Assembly: GCA_030377865.1 (NCBI GenBank)
Contig: JAUCGA010000001.1
Coordinates: forward strand, 1-64,000
Reading direction: 5' to 3'
DNA from: Anaerolineales bacterium HSG25
Lineage (GTDB): Bacteria; Chloroflexota; Anaerolineae; 4572-78; J111
DNA: 64,000 nt
Shown piece by piece: positions 23,708 through 32,121 of the stretch. Positions within the stretch are counted from its first letter, which is position 1. Each line of letters begins with the position of its first letter. The notes beneath the pieces were generated by a model. The model ran no database searches. It was not told the DNA's origin and saw nothing but the letters and a program-made list of their open reading frames with translations. Both the position numbers and the translations under genes were made by a program.

Positions 23708-25687
23708 TTAAGCCGCTTCACTCAACTGAGGTCTAACTAACATTAACTGCTGACGAGTACTGCTATAGGTTTTTGTTATGGGCAATAATAAAGGCAGAGT
23801 AAAGGTAAAAATTATCCCCTTATAAGGGATACTCTCAACCCATATCTGCCCTTTATGTGTTTCGATAACCGACTTACATAGCGCCAACCCCAACCCAGCC
23901 TCAACGTTATTTGGCTCTTGATCATCCGTCACCTTAAAAAACTTATCAAAAATAAATAGTTGCTCCGTTGTAGAAAGCATCGAGCCGTTGTTTTCCACTC
24001 GGACAGATAGTTGCGATTGGTCGGCTTGCACAACAACCAAAATACGTCCTTTTATTGGCGCATGTTGGATAGCATTATCAACCAAATAACCAATCGCACG
24101 GGTCAGGTATTGTTTATGGCCTAACACTTGGTAGGCTCTACGAGGGCCATGATAGGTTAAGTGCTGTTGCTTTTTTACGGCCTGTGCTTGAGCGTTCATA
24201 ACCACTTGTTTAACCAGTTTAGGCAGGTCTAACGTTTCAGTACGCAAGTGCAAATTTTCAGCCACATCATCGCTCTCAATCAAACGTTCAACATGATCGG
24301 TAATCATATCGGCCTGATGCGCGATACAGTCGAGGAGAGAATCCCGTTTATGGCGATCAAGGGGTGATACTCGCTTAAACTGCTCTAAACAGTCTCGTAA
24401 TTGGTTAACCGGCGTTTCCAGATAATCACCTAAGCGAGTCACAAACTCATTTTTCATTTGCTTAATGTTACCCCAAATTGTTATATCTTGAATTAAAATA
24501 GCGGTTTCGGTCTCTAACAATGGTAAAACTGTTACTTTTACGACTCGGCCATCGGCTAAGGTTAATTCAGCCTGATAATTTTGACCGACGTTGCTCTGAA
24601 TTACCTGCACCAGTTCCGCATGAGGGAGCGTTTCGGCCAAATTAGCACCGATTAAACTATCCTCATGATTGCTAAACACTGTTTTAAAGATGAGGTTGGC
24701 AAACTGGATTTTTTGCGAACTACCCCGAACAATCACCACCGCCGTCTCAAGTCCATTTAGAGTCATCAATAACCGATTATGGTTTTGTTCAGCCAATCCA
24801 TTTAAGGAGAAGTTTTCTAGCACCACCGCGGCTTGGTCAGCTAAGGCTGATAAGAGACGAATATCATGACTAGAAAATTGAGTCGGTTGTCGATTTCCAA
24901 CCCGTAACAGACCTATCACGGTTCCCTTGACGATAATTGGGGCGTATAACAGTGCTTCTAGCGGATATATAGTGTCGGTGCTGGTTTGGTCGGTACCAAG
25001 AGCAAAAACGGCTTTAGCCTCCCGAATCGCCTGCCCGGCTAAACTTTTATCAAGATTCAATTTTGAGGTATAATTAAACCGTTGGTCAACCCCACACAAA
25101 GCCAAAGGGTCTAAACGGTGGGTCTGCTGGTTAATCAACAACAGTGCCCCCTCATCCGCTTGGATTAAATAAAGCGCCGCCTCAACCAAACGTTGCCACA
25201 TCCGCTCATGGTCAAATTGGTGAATTAGCGACTTGCCAACACTTAACAAAGTGTTCAGTTGACGACGGTATTGGTTCACCGCAGAATCAAGATAAAGAGA
25301 TTGGTTCTTTTGCTCTAATGAATTTTGTAGGACATTTTCAACCGCACTAACAACCTCTATAACATCAAACGGTTTATAGATATAATCCTTAACCCCTAAT
25401 TTTAACAGTTTAACCCGCACCGTTTTATGCTGATGAGAGGTCATAATGATAACAGGAATAAATAAACCATTGGCTTGTAACAGCTCTAGCATCGAGATGA
25501 TTTTACCAGAATCGATACCGTAATCAAGCAGTATTAGATTAGGCTGATCCACAATGGCTAATTCCATACCTTTATCATAAGTATGAGCAACCTGAGTTTT
25601 ATATCCTTGCGGCTTTAAAATTTGTTCAACGATTATTCGGCAATCCTGAGAAGAATGGTCTATAATAAGGATACTGTTTTTTTTCAT
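23708..25687 (-). CDS. REC-GAF-PAS-histidine-kinase-like protein lacking the phosphoacceptor His
   Basis: 659 residues starting MKKNSILIIDHSSQDCRIIV, with AGGTGG upstream. Domains: REC (3-122, phosphoacceptor Asp about 55 in LILLDYG, Lys in YIYKPF), a helical linker, GAF (about 160-295), PAS (about 305-405), a dimerisation-like helix pair (412-475) and HATPase_c (488-632). The H-box reads EFVTRLGDYLETPVNQLRD, so the usual His of SHELRTP is replaced by Asp. The N-box YLVDNAIQHAP is intact, but the D-box is VENNGSMLS instead of DNGxGI. G2 (GLGLALCKSV) is kept. It may be a pseudokinase or a phosphate-sensing scaffold. Divergent from the CpaE-like gene at 25895. Confidence 0.88.
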   Translation of the reverse strand: MKKNSILIIDHSSQDCRIIVEQILKPQGYKTQVAHTYDKGMELAIVDQPNLILLDYGIDSGKIISMLELLQANGLFIPVIIMTSHQHKTVRVKLLKLGVKDYIYKPFDVIEVVSAVENVLQNSLEQKNQSLYLDSAVNQYRRQLNTLLSVGKSLIHQFDHERMWQRLVEAALYLIQADEGALLLINQQTHRLDPLALCGVDQRFNYTSKLNLDKSLAGQAIREAKAVFALGTDQTSTDTIYPLEALLYAPIIVKGTVIGLLRVGNRQPTQFSSHDIRLLSALADQAAVVLENFSLNGLAEQNHNRLLMTLNGLETAVVIVRGSSQKIQFANLIFKTVFSNHEDSLIGANLAETLPHAELVQVIQSNVGQNYQAELTLADGRVVKVTVLPLLETETAILIQDITIWGNIKQMKNEFVTRLGDYLETPVNQLRDCLEQFKRVSPLDRHKRDSLLDCIAHQADMITDHVERLIESDDVAENLHLRTETLDLPKLVKQVVMNAQAQAVKKQQHLTYHGPRRAYQVLGHKQYLTRAIGYLVDNAIQHAPIKGRILVVVQADQSQLSVRVENNGSMLSTTEQLFIFDKFFKVTDDQEPNNVEAGLGLALCKSVIETHKGQIWVESIPYKGIIFTFTLPLLLPITKTYSSTRQQLMLVRPQLSEAA

Positions 25688-25894
25688 GATGATGTCCACC
25701 TTTATTAACTGCAATTTTATCATACCGATAGTTGACCATAAATAGGATATTAGGGTATTATAGAGTAGTTCTTTAGTCCACCCCCTTAAAAACCCATACC
25801 AATGTACCGTCTACATTTAATTGTAAGGCTGGTATTTGTATGGGAACATGAGGTATAATTAAATTAACTCCTAAAGTGATTGAGACGTTTACCA

Positions 25895-27403
25895 ATGAAC
25901 ACAACGATAATTATATCAATTCTGGCCTGTGTAGTTTTGTTAACCCTATTGGTCGCGGGTGGTGCGGTTGTTTGGTTCCTCCGCAACCGTGACAGTGATG
26001 ATGGCTCATCTAAATCGCGTCGTAAAAAGAAAAATTCAGCAAAAGCGGATGATGATGACGATGATGATGATGACGATGATGATGATGACGAATACCAAGA
26101 TGATGAGGACGATGATGATGATGATGATTTTGCAGAAAAGTTATCAACCTCAGCAACCGCGTCAACTGCCCCACCAAAAGAACTCGATGATCTTGAAGCC
26201 GCGAGCGACAAAATCACTATTTTGGTCGTGGATGACAACCCCGACACCCGTGAAAACGTGAGCCGTCTATTGTACTTTGAAAAGGACATGGAGGTTATTG
26301 GGTCGGCGATTAACGGTCGCGAGGGTATAGAGAAGGCCATCGAATTGCATCCACACATTGTGATTATGGACATCAACATGCCGGATGTGGATGGTATCAC
26401 TGCGACAGGTGAGATGGCGATAAAAGCCCCATACAGCCAAGTGATTATCATGTCGGTTCAAACCGAGCATCATTACATGCGGCAGGCGATGGCGGCTGGA
26501 GCACGCGACTTCCAACCAAAACCCTTCACCGCAGAAGAGTTGGTCAGTTGTATCCGACGGGTTTATAAAATCGGGATCCCAACCTATCAACAAATTGAGG
26601 CGGCAGAGAAGTATCAGTCTCAAATGGCGGCCGCACAACCCAAAGAGAGCGAATCTCCAAATATGGGAACCGGTACCCCTCCCATTATCGCCGTCTATAG
26701 TGCGAAGGGAGGCATTGGAACCTCAACCATTTCGGTCAACTTAGCGGTTGCGCTACAACAAGAATTTGGTGATGCGGCGTTGGTTGATGCTGATATACAG
26801 TTTGGTGATATTCTGGTTCACCTTAATACCAAAGCACGGCGTACAATGAGCGACCTGATTCAGGATGGCGAAGCTGAGTTGGACATATTGTCCGACCTAA
26901 TGCTTCCCCATAACTCTGGTTTAAAGTTACTGCTGGCTCCACCGCAACCGGAACTGGCGGATGAAATCACCCCCGAAATTATCGGCCAAGTTCTACAAGG
27001 CACGCGAGAGTTCTTCAAAATTATCGTGGTTGATACGACCTCTCAGCTTAATGATAGAACATTGGGTGTTTTGGAAGTTGCCGACTATATTTTAGTCGTC
27101 ACATCACCAGAACTACCGGGTATTAAAAATGCCAAGCTATTTTTAGAATTAGCCAAACAACTAGAGTATGACCCCAAACATATTGGAGTGATCATTAACC
27201 GAGCTAACCAGCCCGGCGGGGTTAAAGCCGACCAAATTGAAACAGCCTTAAAACTGAAACATACCTATCGCATTCCGTATGACCCCAAAATTTTGCGGGC
27301 AACACGAAAGGGAGTTTCGGTGGTTCAACAAGACCCCGGCGCTCCCTCGGCTCAAGCTATCTTGAAAATGGCTCGTGATATTTGGCAAAAATTTAACGGA
27401 TAG
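25895..27403 (+). CDS. Membrane-anchored REC + CpaE/TadZ-like (MinD family) ATPase with poly-Asp linker
   Basis: 502 residues. One N-terminal membrane helix (TTIIISILACVVLLTLLVAGG) and a basic patch RRKKKN lead to a tract of 14 consecutive Asp followed by more acidic residues (about 52-78). A receiver domain (about 107-225) has VVDDNPDTRENV, phosphoacceptor VIMDINMPDVDG and PKPF. A MinD-type ATPase (about 262-500) carries the deviant Walker A SAKGGIGTST, DADIQFGDILVHL and VVDTTSQLND. REC fused to such an ATPase is typical of CpaE/TadZ, which localise Tad/type IV pilus machinery; the membrane anchor and poly-Asp are unusual. No other tad gene is nearby. A TTG five codons upstream is an alternative start. 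Confidence 0.9.
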   Translation: MNTTIIISILACVVLLTLLVAGGAVVWFLRNRDSDDGSSKSRRKKKNSAKADDDDDDDDDDDDDDEYQDDEDDDDDDDFAEKLSTSATASTAPPKELDDLEAASDKITILVVDDNPDTRENVSRLLYFEKDMEVIGSAINGREGIEKAIELHPHIVIMDINMPDVDGITATGEMAIKAPYSQVIIMSVQTEHHYMRQAMAAGARDFQPKPFTAEELVSCIRRVYKIGIPTYQQIEAAEKYQSQMAAAQPKESESPNMGTGTPPIIAVYSAKGGIGTSTISVNLAVALQQEFGDAALVDADIQFGDILVHLNTKARRTMSDLIQDGEAELDILSDLMLPHNSGLKLLLAPPQPELADEITPEIIGQVLQGTREFFKIIVVDTTSQLNDRTLGVLEVADYILVVTSPELPGIKNAKLFLELAKQLEYDPKHIGVIINRANQPGGVKADQIETALKLKHTYRIPYDPKILRATRKGVSVVQQDPGAPSAQAILKMARDIWQKFNG

Positions 27404-27409
27404 GTCTGC

Positions 27410-27474
27410 GGAGTGCAAAAGCATCTTGCTTTTGCCAAAGACAACCATGCAAAAGCAAGATGCTTTTGCACTCC
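27410..27474. repeat. Solo C-type cargo hairpin
   Basis: GGAGTGCAAAAGCATCTTGC paired with GCAAGATGCTTTTGCACTCC, without the C shell, just after the CpaE-like gene stop. Confidence 0.8.
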
Positions 27475-27476
27475 TT

Positions 27477-27516
27477 TAAAAAGGTGGTTAGCATAAATAA
27501 TGCTAACCACCTTTTC
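27477..27516 (+). terminator. Rho-independent terminator
   Basis: AAAAGGTGGTTAGCAT/ATGCTAACCACCTTTT hairpin with flanking A and T tracts; ends the transcript of the CpaE-like gene. Confidence 0.88.
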
Positions 27517-27631
27517 TGTTAAGTAAGTTCAAACACCTCCAAGAGCTTCGCGCCTCGAAGGTGAATGGCTTCACGACCTTTAACGGACGCGTGGAGCCGT
27601 TGAAGAAAACAATAAATGGAGGGGAAAACGA

Positions 27632-27691
27632 ATGATTGGTTTTTTACAACCAAAAAGAGACCTCATGGTTTTACATGGGGTCTCTTTTTAA
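27632..27691 (+). CDS. Possible 19-residue peptide overlapping a terminator
   Basis: GGAGGGG precedes an ATG by 7 bp. The frame encodes MIGFLQPKRDLMVLHGVSF and stops inside the terminator hairpin at 27652-27690. Leader peptides and small-RNA-encoded peptides can look like this, but chance is not excluded; the region could also be a decayed gene end. Confidence 0.25.
   Translation: MIGFLQPKRDLMVLHGVSF
27652..27690 (+). terminator. Rho-independent terminator
   Basis: AAAAGAGACCTCATG paired with CATGGGGTCTCTTTTT, followed by AATT. Confidence 0.8.
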
Positions 27692-27793
27692 TTCAGACTT
27701 CCGCTAGTCTCCGGCAAACCGTCCGTGCGGTGCAGGCAAGATGCCTGCGCTCCAGTTACCGGAGGATTTACGCCGTCCTGTACTAGTTAATAT

Positions 27794-27922
27794 GGCTCTT
27801 TAGGGTTTTCCGTGCAACTTAATTTGTAGGTCACGCTTGTAGCGTGACAATGCCCATAAACCACAAATTCGTGACGCTACAAGCGTCACCTACAATGGTT
27901 GCACGGAATCTACCAGAGAACC
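27794..27922. repeat. B-family shell carrying the F-family cargo, copy B5
   Basis: The ends GGCTCTTTAGGGTTTTCCGTG and TTGCACGGAATCTACCAGAG are B shell. The core is GTAGGTCACGCTTGTAGCGT opposite GACGCTACAAGCGTCACCTA, as in F1 and F2. Flanks GTTAATAT and GTTAATAA suggest an approximate 7-bp target duplication. Confidence 0.88.
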
Positions 27923-27928
27923 GTTAAT

Positions 27929-28121
27929 AAGTAACTTTCATTTCTAAGTTGTCACTTTTCCCGGAGTGCAAGAATTCCATTCTTGCTGTCAAAATACAAT
28001 TTTGACACTCCTATTTTCCTGATCGTTGCGATTATGTAATCGCTAACAGGTATTTGGCGGGTATATACCGCCTATTATGGGTACACTTCTGTTTTTTACA
28101 AGTTAGTTCTGAAAACTACTT
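27929..28121. repeat. G-family palindromic element, copy G1
   Basis: The shell AAGTAACTTTCATTTCTAAG is mirrored approximately by AAGTTAGTTCTGAAAACTAC, ending one base before the stop of the PA14 gene. Inside are GCGATTATGTAATCGC, a TATATAC-centred stem and a GGAGTGCAAGAATTCC/GACACTCC hairpin. G2 at 31343 shares the shell but not the whole core. Confidence 0.7.
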
Positions 28122-28122
28122 A

Positions 28123-29457
28123 TTACCGCTGAACCAACTTCAAGGCATCAAAAGCAATACGACTGGTGTTGGCCGCTTCGGTAGTCTCATCGGTCAATAC
28201 GACAAACTCATCACCTTGTCCGTCGAAGTAGTACTGCCCTATACTAACCCACTCTCCTTGATAATGGCTCTGGTTTAGAACCATGTCGGCCACTTCACCA
28301 AAGTGGAAAATCTGATAATGTGCCGCTTGAGTGGTTGAATTTTGGTGTGGGATATAGGCGTATACCTCATAATTACCAGCCCCATTAACCGGCAATAACC
28401 AACGTCCCGCGTTAACCTCACGATTGGTATTCGAGGTCCAGAAATGGAGGCCATTGTAACCGCTGTAGCTTTCGTATTGGTTAGCGAGGGGGCCATGCCA
28501 CTCAAAACGAGGGCTGGTTATATCAACAACTACCCCGATAGCACTAAAATCGGAGGATGGATCTGACTCGTAGTCGTTGTAATGCACGGGGTCTTCGACA
28601 ATAATCATACGAACCGTGGCGCTACTGTAATGGTTATAAAATTCCACTCGGAAATTGCGGAATCCGCCAGCCAAATTAACCTGCCGTACTTTATAGCTGA
28701 CTGGCTGGTCGTACCACGAATCGTAGATAATCTTATCATCGACATAAACCCGCATGCCGTCCTCATGTTGAATCTGGAGGGTGTAAGTTCCCTCTTGTAG
28801 GTAGATAGAACGCGTCCAACGCACCGAGAAGTTATCACGGGTGATGGTCGCATCGGGTGAGCCACCATTCCAATGGTAGTTGATGGCTGGGTCTTGTCGT
28901 ACCAACGCGGGTGTGCCGCTCAGGTGAGCATTATTAAAATATTCACCTGTCCAAGCGCTGGCAACCTGATTTTGTCCGTTCAATTTGACCGACTCGAAAT
29001 GAATTCGAGCAGGGCCACTTTGGTCGAAATAGGCTATTTGAATTTCATAATAACCGGCCTCTTCAAAATATATCTTGGTACGAATTTCTCCCGACGGGCC
29101 AACATCCCAAGCATCAATAATCAACTGTCCGTTGAGCCAAACCCGTGCCCCATCATCCACCGACAGCACAAACAAATAGCTCCCGGCATCAAAATGGCGT
29201 TCCCCACTCCAACGAACAGAGAAGTTGTCGCAGGGTAGCTCTGGTACTGGCGCACAATCACCCCAATCATGGCTAATCTGGCTATCAACAATGCTGGCGA
29301 CTGGATAACCGGATAACGACGGATTGTTATAATATTCGGCTCGCCAAGCTAACCGATAGGTCTGGTCAGACGGTGCGGCTTGGCTGGTTAAGGGTAATAG
29401 CGTAAATAGTAAACAAGCGAGAACAAACCAAATTGTTTTTTTCATAGTTTTACTCAT
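28123..29457 (-). CDS. Secreted protein with two PA14-like domains and a golvesin-like C-terminus
   Basis: 444 residues with a signal peptide (TIWFVLACLLFTLLPLTSQAA). Two PA14-type carbohydrate-binding domains, about 32-165 and 168-290, share WRAEYYNN / WTGEYFNN starts, CDNFSVRWSG / RDNFSVRWTR, and VDDGARVWLNGQLIID / HEDGMRVYVDDKIIYD. The C-terminal 130 residues (ARWLLPV-like GRWLLPVNGAGNYEVYAYIP, WVSIGQYYFDGQGDEFVVL, RIAFDALKLV) look like the golvesin/xanthan-lyase-type domain. No catalytic domain is seen, so it probably binds glycans at the cell surface. A second in-frame ATG (MKKTIW) four codons downstream is an equally good start. Elements flank the gene on both sides. Confidence 0.87.
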   Translation of the reverse strand: MSKTMKKTIWFVLACLLFTLLPLTSQAAPSDQTYRLAWRAEYYNNPSLSGYPVASIVDSQISHDWGDCAPVPELPCDNFSVRWSGERHFDAGSYLFVLSVDDGARVWLNGQLIIDAWDVGPSGEIRTKIYFEEAGYYEIQIAYFDQSGPARIHFESVKLNGQNQVASAWTGEYFNNAHLSGTPALVRQDPAINYHWNGGSPDATITRDNFSVRWTRSIYLQEGTYTLQIQHEDGMRVYVDDKIIYDSWYDQPVSYKVRQVNLAGGFRNFRVEFYNHYSSATVRMIIVEDPVHYNDYESDPSSDFSAIGVVVDITSPRFEWHGPLANQYESYSGYNGLHFWTSNTNREVNAGRWLLPVNGAGNYEVYAYIPHQNSTTQAAHYQIFHFGEVADMVLNQSHYQGEWVSIGQYYFDGQGDEFVVLTDETTEAANTSRIAFDALKLVQR

Positions 29458-29529
29458 GTAAGATTCAGCGATTCAACGATTCAAGGATTCAGCGACAGTC
29501 AGCCTAATTTTAATAGAGACCCGTTGCCG

Positions 29530-29720
29530 GTAAAAGTTCAATAAAGTATAGATGTTCAGATAAATATTTTCAGCCATCACCTTCCCGCAAGTTCTAAACT
29601 TGCGGGAAGGTTGGCCTTGAATTGAAAACCATTATCTGAAAGACTGTAGCTCTAGAAACCCGATTTCTTTGAGAAATCAGGTTTCTGATGCTCTTTCCGG
29701 CGAGTTCACTGAATATTTAC
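29530..29720. repeat. D-family palindromic element, copy D3, with nested insertion and 8-bp target duplication
   Basis: The ends GTAAAAGTTCAATAAAGTA and TTCACTGAATATTTAC. CGTTGCCG is duplicated at 29522-29529 and 29721-29728. The AGAAACCCGATTTCT hairpin is intact; 97 bp are inserted at 29549-29645. Confidence 0.9.
29549..29645. repeat. Nested element H carrying the B cargo, inside D3
   Basis: Imperfect inverted ends GATGTTCAGATAAATATTTTC and GAAAACCATTATCTGAAAG. The cargo is CTTCCCGCAAGTT/AACTTGCGGGAAGG, the hairpin of B elements. GTA precedes the insertion and is repeated right after it (29546-29548, 29646-29648). Confidence 0.82.
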
Positions 29721-29757
29721 CGTTGCCGAATTATCAAATCGTTGAATCATCGAATTA

Positions 29758-31038
29758 TTAGAATCGGTTCCACCGATGTCGATATTGAAAGGCAATAATA
29801 GCGCTGATGATAAGCAGTATCACTAACATAACACTCATGCTGACAAGGTAGAGCAAGGTATTGCTTACACCATCGCCAGTGACAGGCAACGCGCCCGGCT
29901 CGGTCTGCTGAGTGGTTGGTTCAGTTGATTGAATGGTATCTGTAGTTGACATGTCAGTTGCCGATTCTGTCTCTGCGGTGATTTGAGTAGTATTTTCGGT
30001 CATAGTTTCAACCTCAACCACCTCAGTTTCGGCGACAACATCGTCGGATGATGTGGCCGAGGCAGTTTCGGTTTCCATCATCCCAGTCTCAGCCACTGGC
30101 TCCGCGTCGGTCTCCACCTCAATTTCTACAGACTCAGCCTCGGCAAGCATATCGGCTGTCGAATTGGTATCCACTTCATTCACATCTACTTCACTGGTAT
30201 CAGCAGTTGTGGTTTCAGGATTATCAACCGCGTCGCTCTCTTCGGTTACAGTTTGCTCAACAGTTTGATTAACAACTTGCAGACTGTTCTCGTCGATTGC
30301 CTCATCAATCGCCATGTCAGCGGTCAAAATTTCGGTAGTATCAGGATTCTCCGTGTCAACCTCAAGTTCGGCAATGACGATTTCTTGTTCTGTCTCTACT
30401 AAGCTCAGTTCATCCAGATTAAAAACCACGGCATGCTCATCATTCCATTTTTTCCAACCACGAACAAACAGGGTCAACTGCTCAGTTTCGGCGGTAATGG
30501 TGGTTTCGTACCCCTCGATATTGTAGACCGAACTGTCGCCTGCGGCTTGATACAATGGCTGTTCTGACCAACTGACCGTTTGCCATGCTGACAAATCGAG
30601 CGTCTCCCATGTTGTGCCGCCAGTTTGGTCAACAGCTATCTGCAAGGCATATCCTGACTCCGACTCCTCGGCAGAGCCTTCTTCAGAACGAATAAGACCG
30701 TTGATGGTCAACTGATAGTCACGCCCCGATACAACGGCTACAGTTTGATAGATACCCGCATAACGGTCTACCTCGTTAGCATCCTCGATCTGAATCAGTT
30801 GACTATACTGCCCGTCTAGCACCACCTCATCCCATGTATCAGCATTCCAGCCGACTACAGCACTTCCGTTGCTAAAACCGCCCCAACCATATCCCAAGCC
30901 ATACTCATTCTGAAATCCAGCTTCAAAATCACCATTGAGTAGCAGGTTGTCAGTCATTCCCTGCTGGGCCAAGGTGGGGCTAATTGTGATAAAAAGGATC
31001 ATCATCACCGCGATAATGACCAGTCGATATATACCCAT
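29758..31038 (-). CDS. LPXTG-like cell-surface protein with acidic Thr/Glu repeat stalk
   Basis: About 426 residues; start at MGIYRLVIIAVMM after GAGGAGG. Signal peptide, then a carbohydrate-binding-module-like domain (about 30-210: NLLLNGDFEAGFQNEYGLGY, YQTVAVVSGRDYQLTING, WKKWNDEHAVVFNLDELSLV). A stalk of about 150 residues rich in Glu, Thr, Val and Asp follows. The C-terminus GALPVTGDGVSN, a membrane helix and RHRWNRF form a sortase-type LPXTG sorting signal. The substrate domain probably binds surface glycans. No sortase gene is in the window. Sequence bias in the stalk is low-complexity, not evidence of transfer. Confidence 0.87.
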   Translation of the reverse strand: MGIYRLVIIAVMMILFITISPTLAQQGMTDNLLLNGDFEAGFQNEYGLGYGWGGFSNGSAVVGWNADTWDEVVLDGQYSQLIQIEDANEVDRYAGIYQTVAVVSGRDYQLTINGLIRSEEGSAEESESGYALQIAVDQTGGTTWETLDLSAWQTVSWSEQPLYQAAGDSSVYNIEGYETTITAETEQLTLFVRGWKKWNDEHAVVFNLDELSLVETEQEIVIAELEVDTENPDTTEILTADMAIDEAIDENSLQVVNQTVEQTVTEESDAVDNPETTTADTSEVDVNEVDTNSTADMLAEAESVEIEVETDAEPVAETGMMETETASATSSDDVVAETEVVEVETMTENTTQITAETESATDMSTTDTIQSTEPTTQQTEPGALPVTGDGVSNTLLYLVSMSVMLVILLIISAIIAFQYRHRWNRF

Positions 31039-31061
31039 ATACGCCTCCTCTTTAAGAGAAC

Positions 31062-31223
31062 TCAAAAGTTTGTCGATTCATTCATGACCTAACATGCTGA
31101 CAAAATCAAAAGCATTTTTTGACAGGATTAACAAGATTAACAGGATTACAAGTGAAAAATCCTGTTAATCTTGTTAATCCTGTCAGATATTGTTTTAATC
31201 ATGTTGAAATGATAAACTTCTGA
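31062..31223. repeat. E-family palindromic element, copy E2
   Basis: The shell TCAAAAGTTTGTCGATTCAT is mirrored by ATGTTGAAATGATAAACTTC. The cargo is GACAGGATTAACAAGATTAA/TTAATCTTGTTAATCCTGTC. It lies in the leader of the LPXTG gene. Confidence 0.82.
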
Positions 31224-31342
31224 GAACTACAAAATTTCTATTCTGTCTAATTTTATCAGGGGTCAGAAAATAATGTCAAGCATGACAAAGAATTATGTCT
31301 AGTTGAGAGGAGATTCATGGAGTAAATTTTAGGCCGTTCTTT

Positions 31343-31523
31343 AAGTAATTTTCACTTCTAAGTTGTAACTTTTGTCCAAATACTACATCCTGATCGTTGC
31401 GATTATGTAATCGCAACGGGTATTTGGTGGGTATATACCCGCCTAGCATGGGTAACGGGTACACACCCGTTACCATCATGGATACACTTCTGTTTTTTAC
31501 AAGTTAGTTCTGAAAACTACTTA
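31343..31523. repeat. G-family palindromic element, copy G2
   Basis: The same shell as G1 with GCGATTATGTAATCGC, plus an additional GGTAACGGGTACACACCCG-type stem that G1 lacks. Confidence 0.72.
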
Positions 31524-31565
31524 AAACAAAAACAGGCTGAAATCATCCAGCCTGTAAAATACAAG

Positions 31566-31657
31566 GTAGTCCAAAAGTATAAATATATCAGAAATCGTAC
31601 CAGAAACCTGATTTTTTTGAGAAATCGGGTTTCTAGGGTAATCTTACTGAACTTTTA
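31566..31657. repeat. Degraded D-family element, copy D7
   Basis: The right end ATCTTACTGAACTTTTAC and the AGAAATCGGGTTTCT arm are clear. The left end is decayed. It lies immediately before the FmdB gene stop. Confidence 0.65.
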
Positions 31658-31660
31658 CAC

Positions 31661-31942
31661 TCAATCACCATATAACGCCTCTTCCTTAATCTGGCGCTTT
31701 TTTTCCTCTGCCGCTTTTAGCTCTTTCCGGCCAAAAACCTTTTTCTCTGGTTCTATCGACTGAAGAGCCTCCATGTCAACTCCGCCCTCACCACTGTGGA
31801 TAGTCGGAGCGGAGATAATCCGCTTAACCTCGATACCCTCACAACTAGGACAGATAATCTTTTTGGGAATTTTTTTGATATTTAGAAATAGTTTGTCGAA
31901 ACGGGTGTTGCAGTCGGTACAACGATATTCATAAATTGGCAT
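31661..31942 (-). CDS. FmdB-family zinc-ribbon protein
   Basis: 93 residues: MPIYEYRCTDCNTRFDKLF and IICPSCEGIEVKRIISAPT give two CxxC pairs, the FmdB-type (CxxC_CXXC_SSSS) ribbon. GGAG precedes the ATG. The tail after residue 50 is charged (KKVFGRKELKAAEEKKRQIK). Often proposed as a regulatory or nucleic-acid-binding protein; real role unknown. Confidence 0.92.
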   Translation of the reverse strand: MPIYEYRCTDCNTRFDKLFLNIKKIPKKIICPSCEGIEVKRIISAPTIHSGEGGVDMEALQSIEPEKKVFGRKELKAAEEKKRQIKEEALYGD

Positions 31943-32044
31943 AGTTTTCTCCGATATTAATGGTGCGTGTTATACTGAAAAAATAATACGTGTAACCATT
32001 CTAATATGAACCGTCCCCTGCGTCAAACGAACAGGAACAGGTAT

Positions 32045-32121
32045 TACGAATTACGAATTACGAATTACGAATTACGAATTACGAATTACGAATTACGAAT
32101 TACGAATTACGAATTACGAAT
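32045..32121. repeat. Eleven perfect tandem copies of a heptamer
   Basis: TACGAAT repeated 11 times without error (77 bp), ending at the stop-codon side of the COG3044-type gene. It encodes a spurious ITNYELR-type frame on the plus strand. Confidence 0.95.

Larger units (their letters stand above)
27404..28122. other. 720-bp spacer with terminators, a possible 19-codon frame and palindromic elements
   Basis: In order: C-type hairpin (27410-27474), terminator (27477-27516), a short frame with a good ribosome site (27632-27691) ending inside a second terminator, a GC-rich stem region (27693-27775), B5 (27794-27922) and G1 (27929-28121). Confidence 0.7.

Noticed and set aside
25959-26261. Met-rich frame in the poly-Asp region
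   Set aside because: It is the shifted reading of the GAT/GAC tract within the CpaE-like gene.
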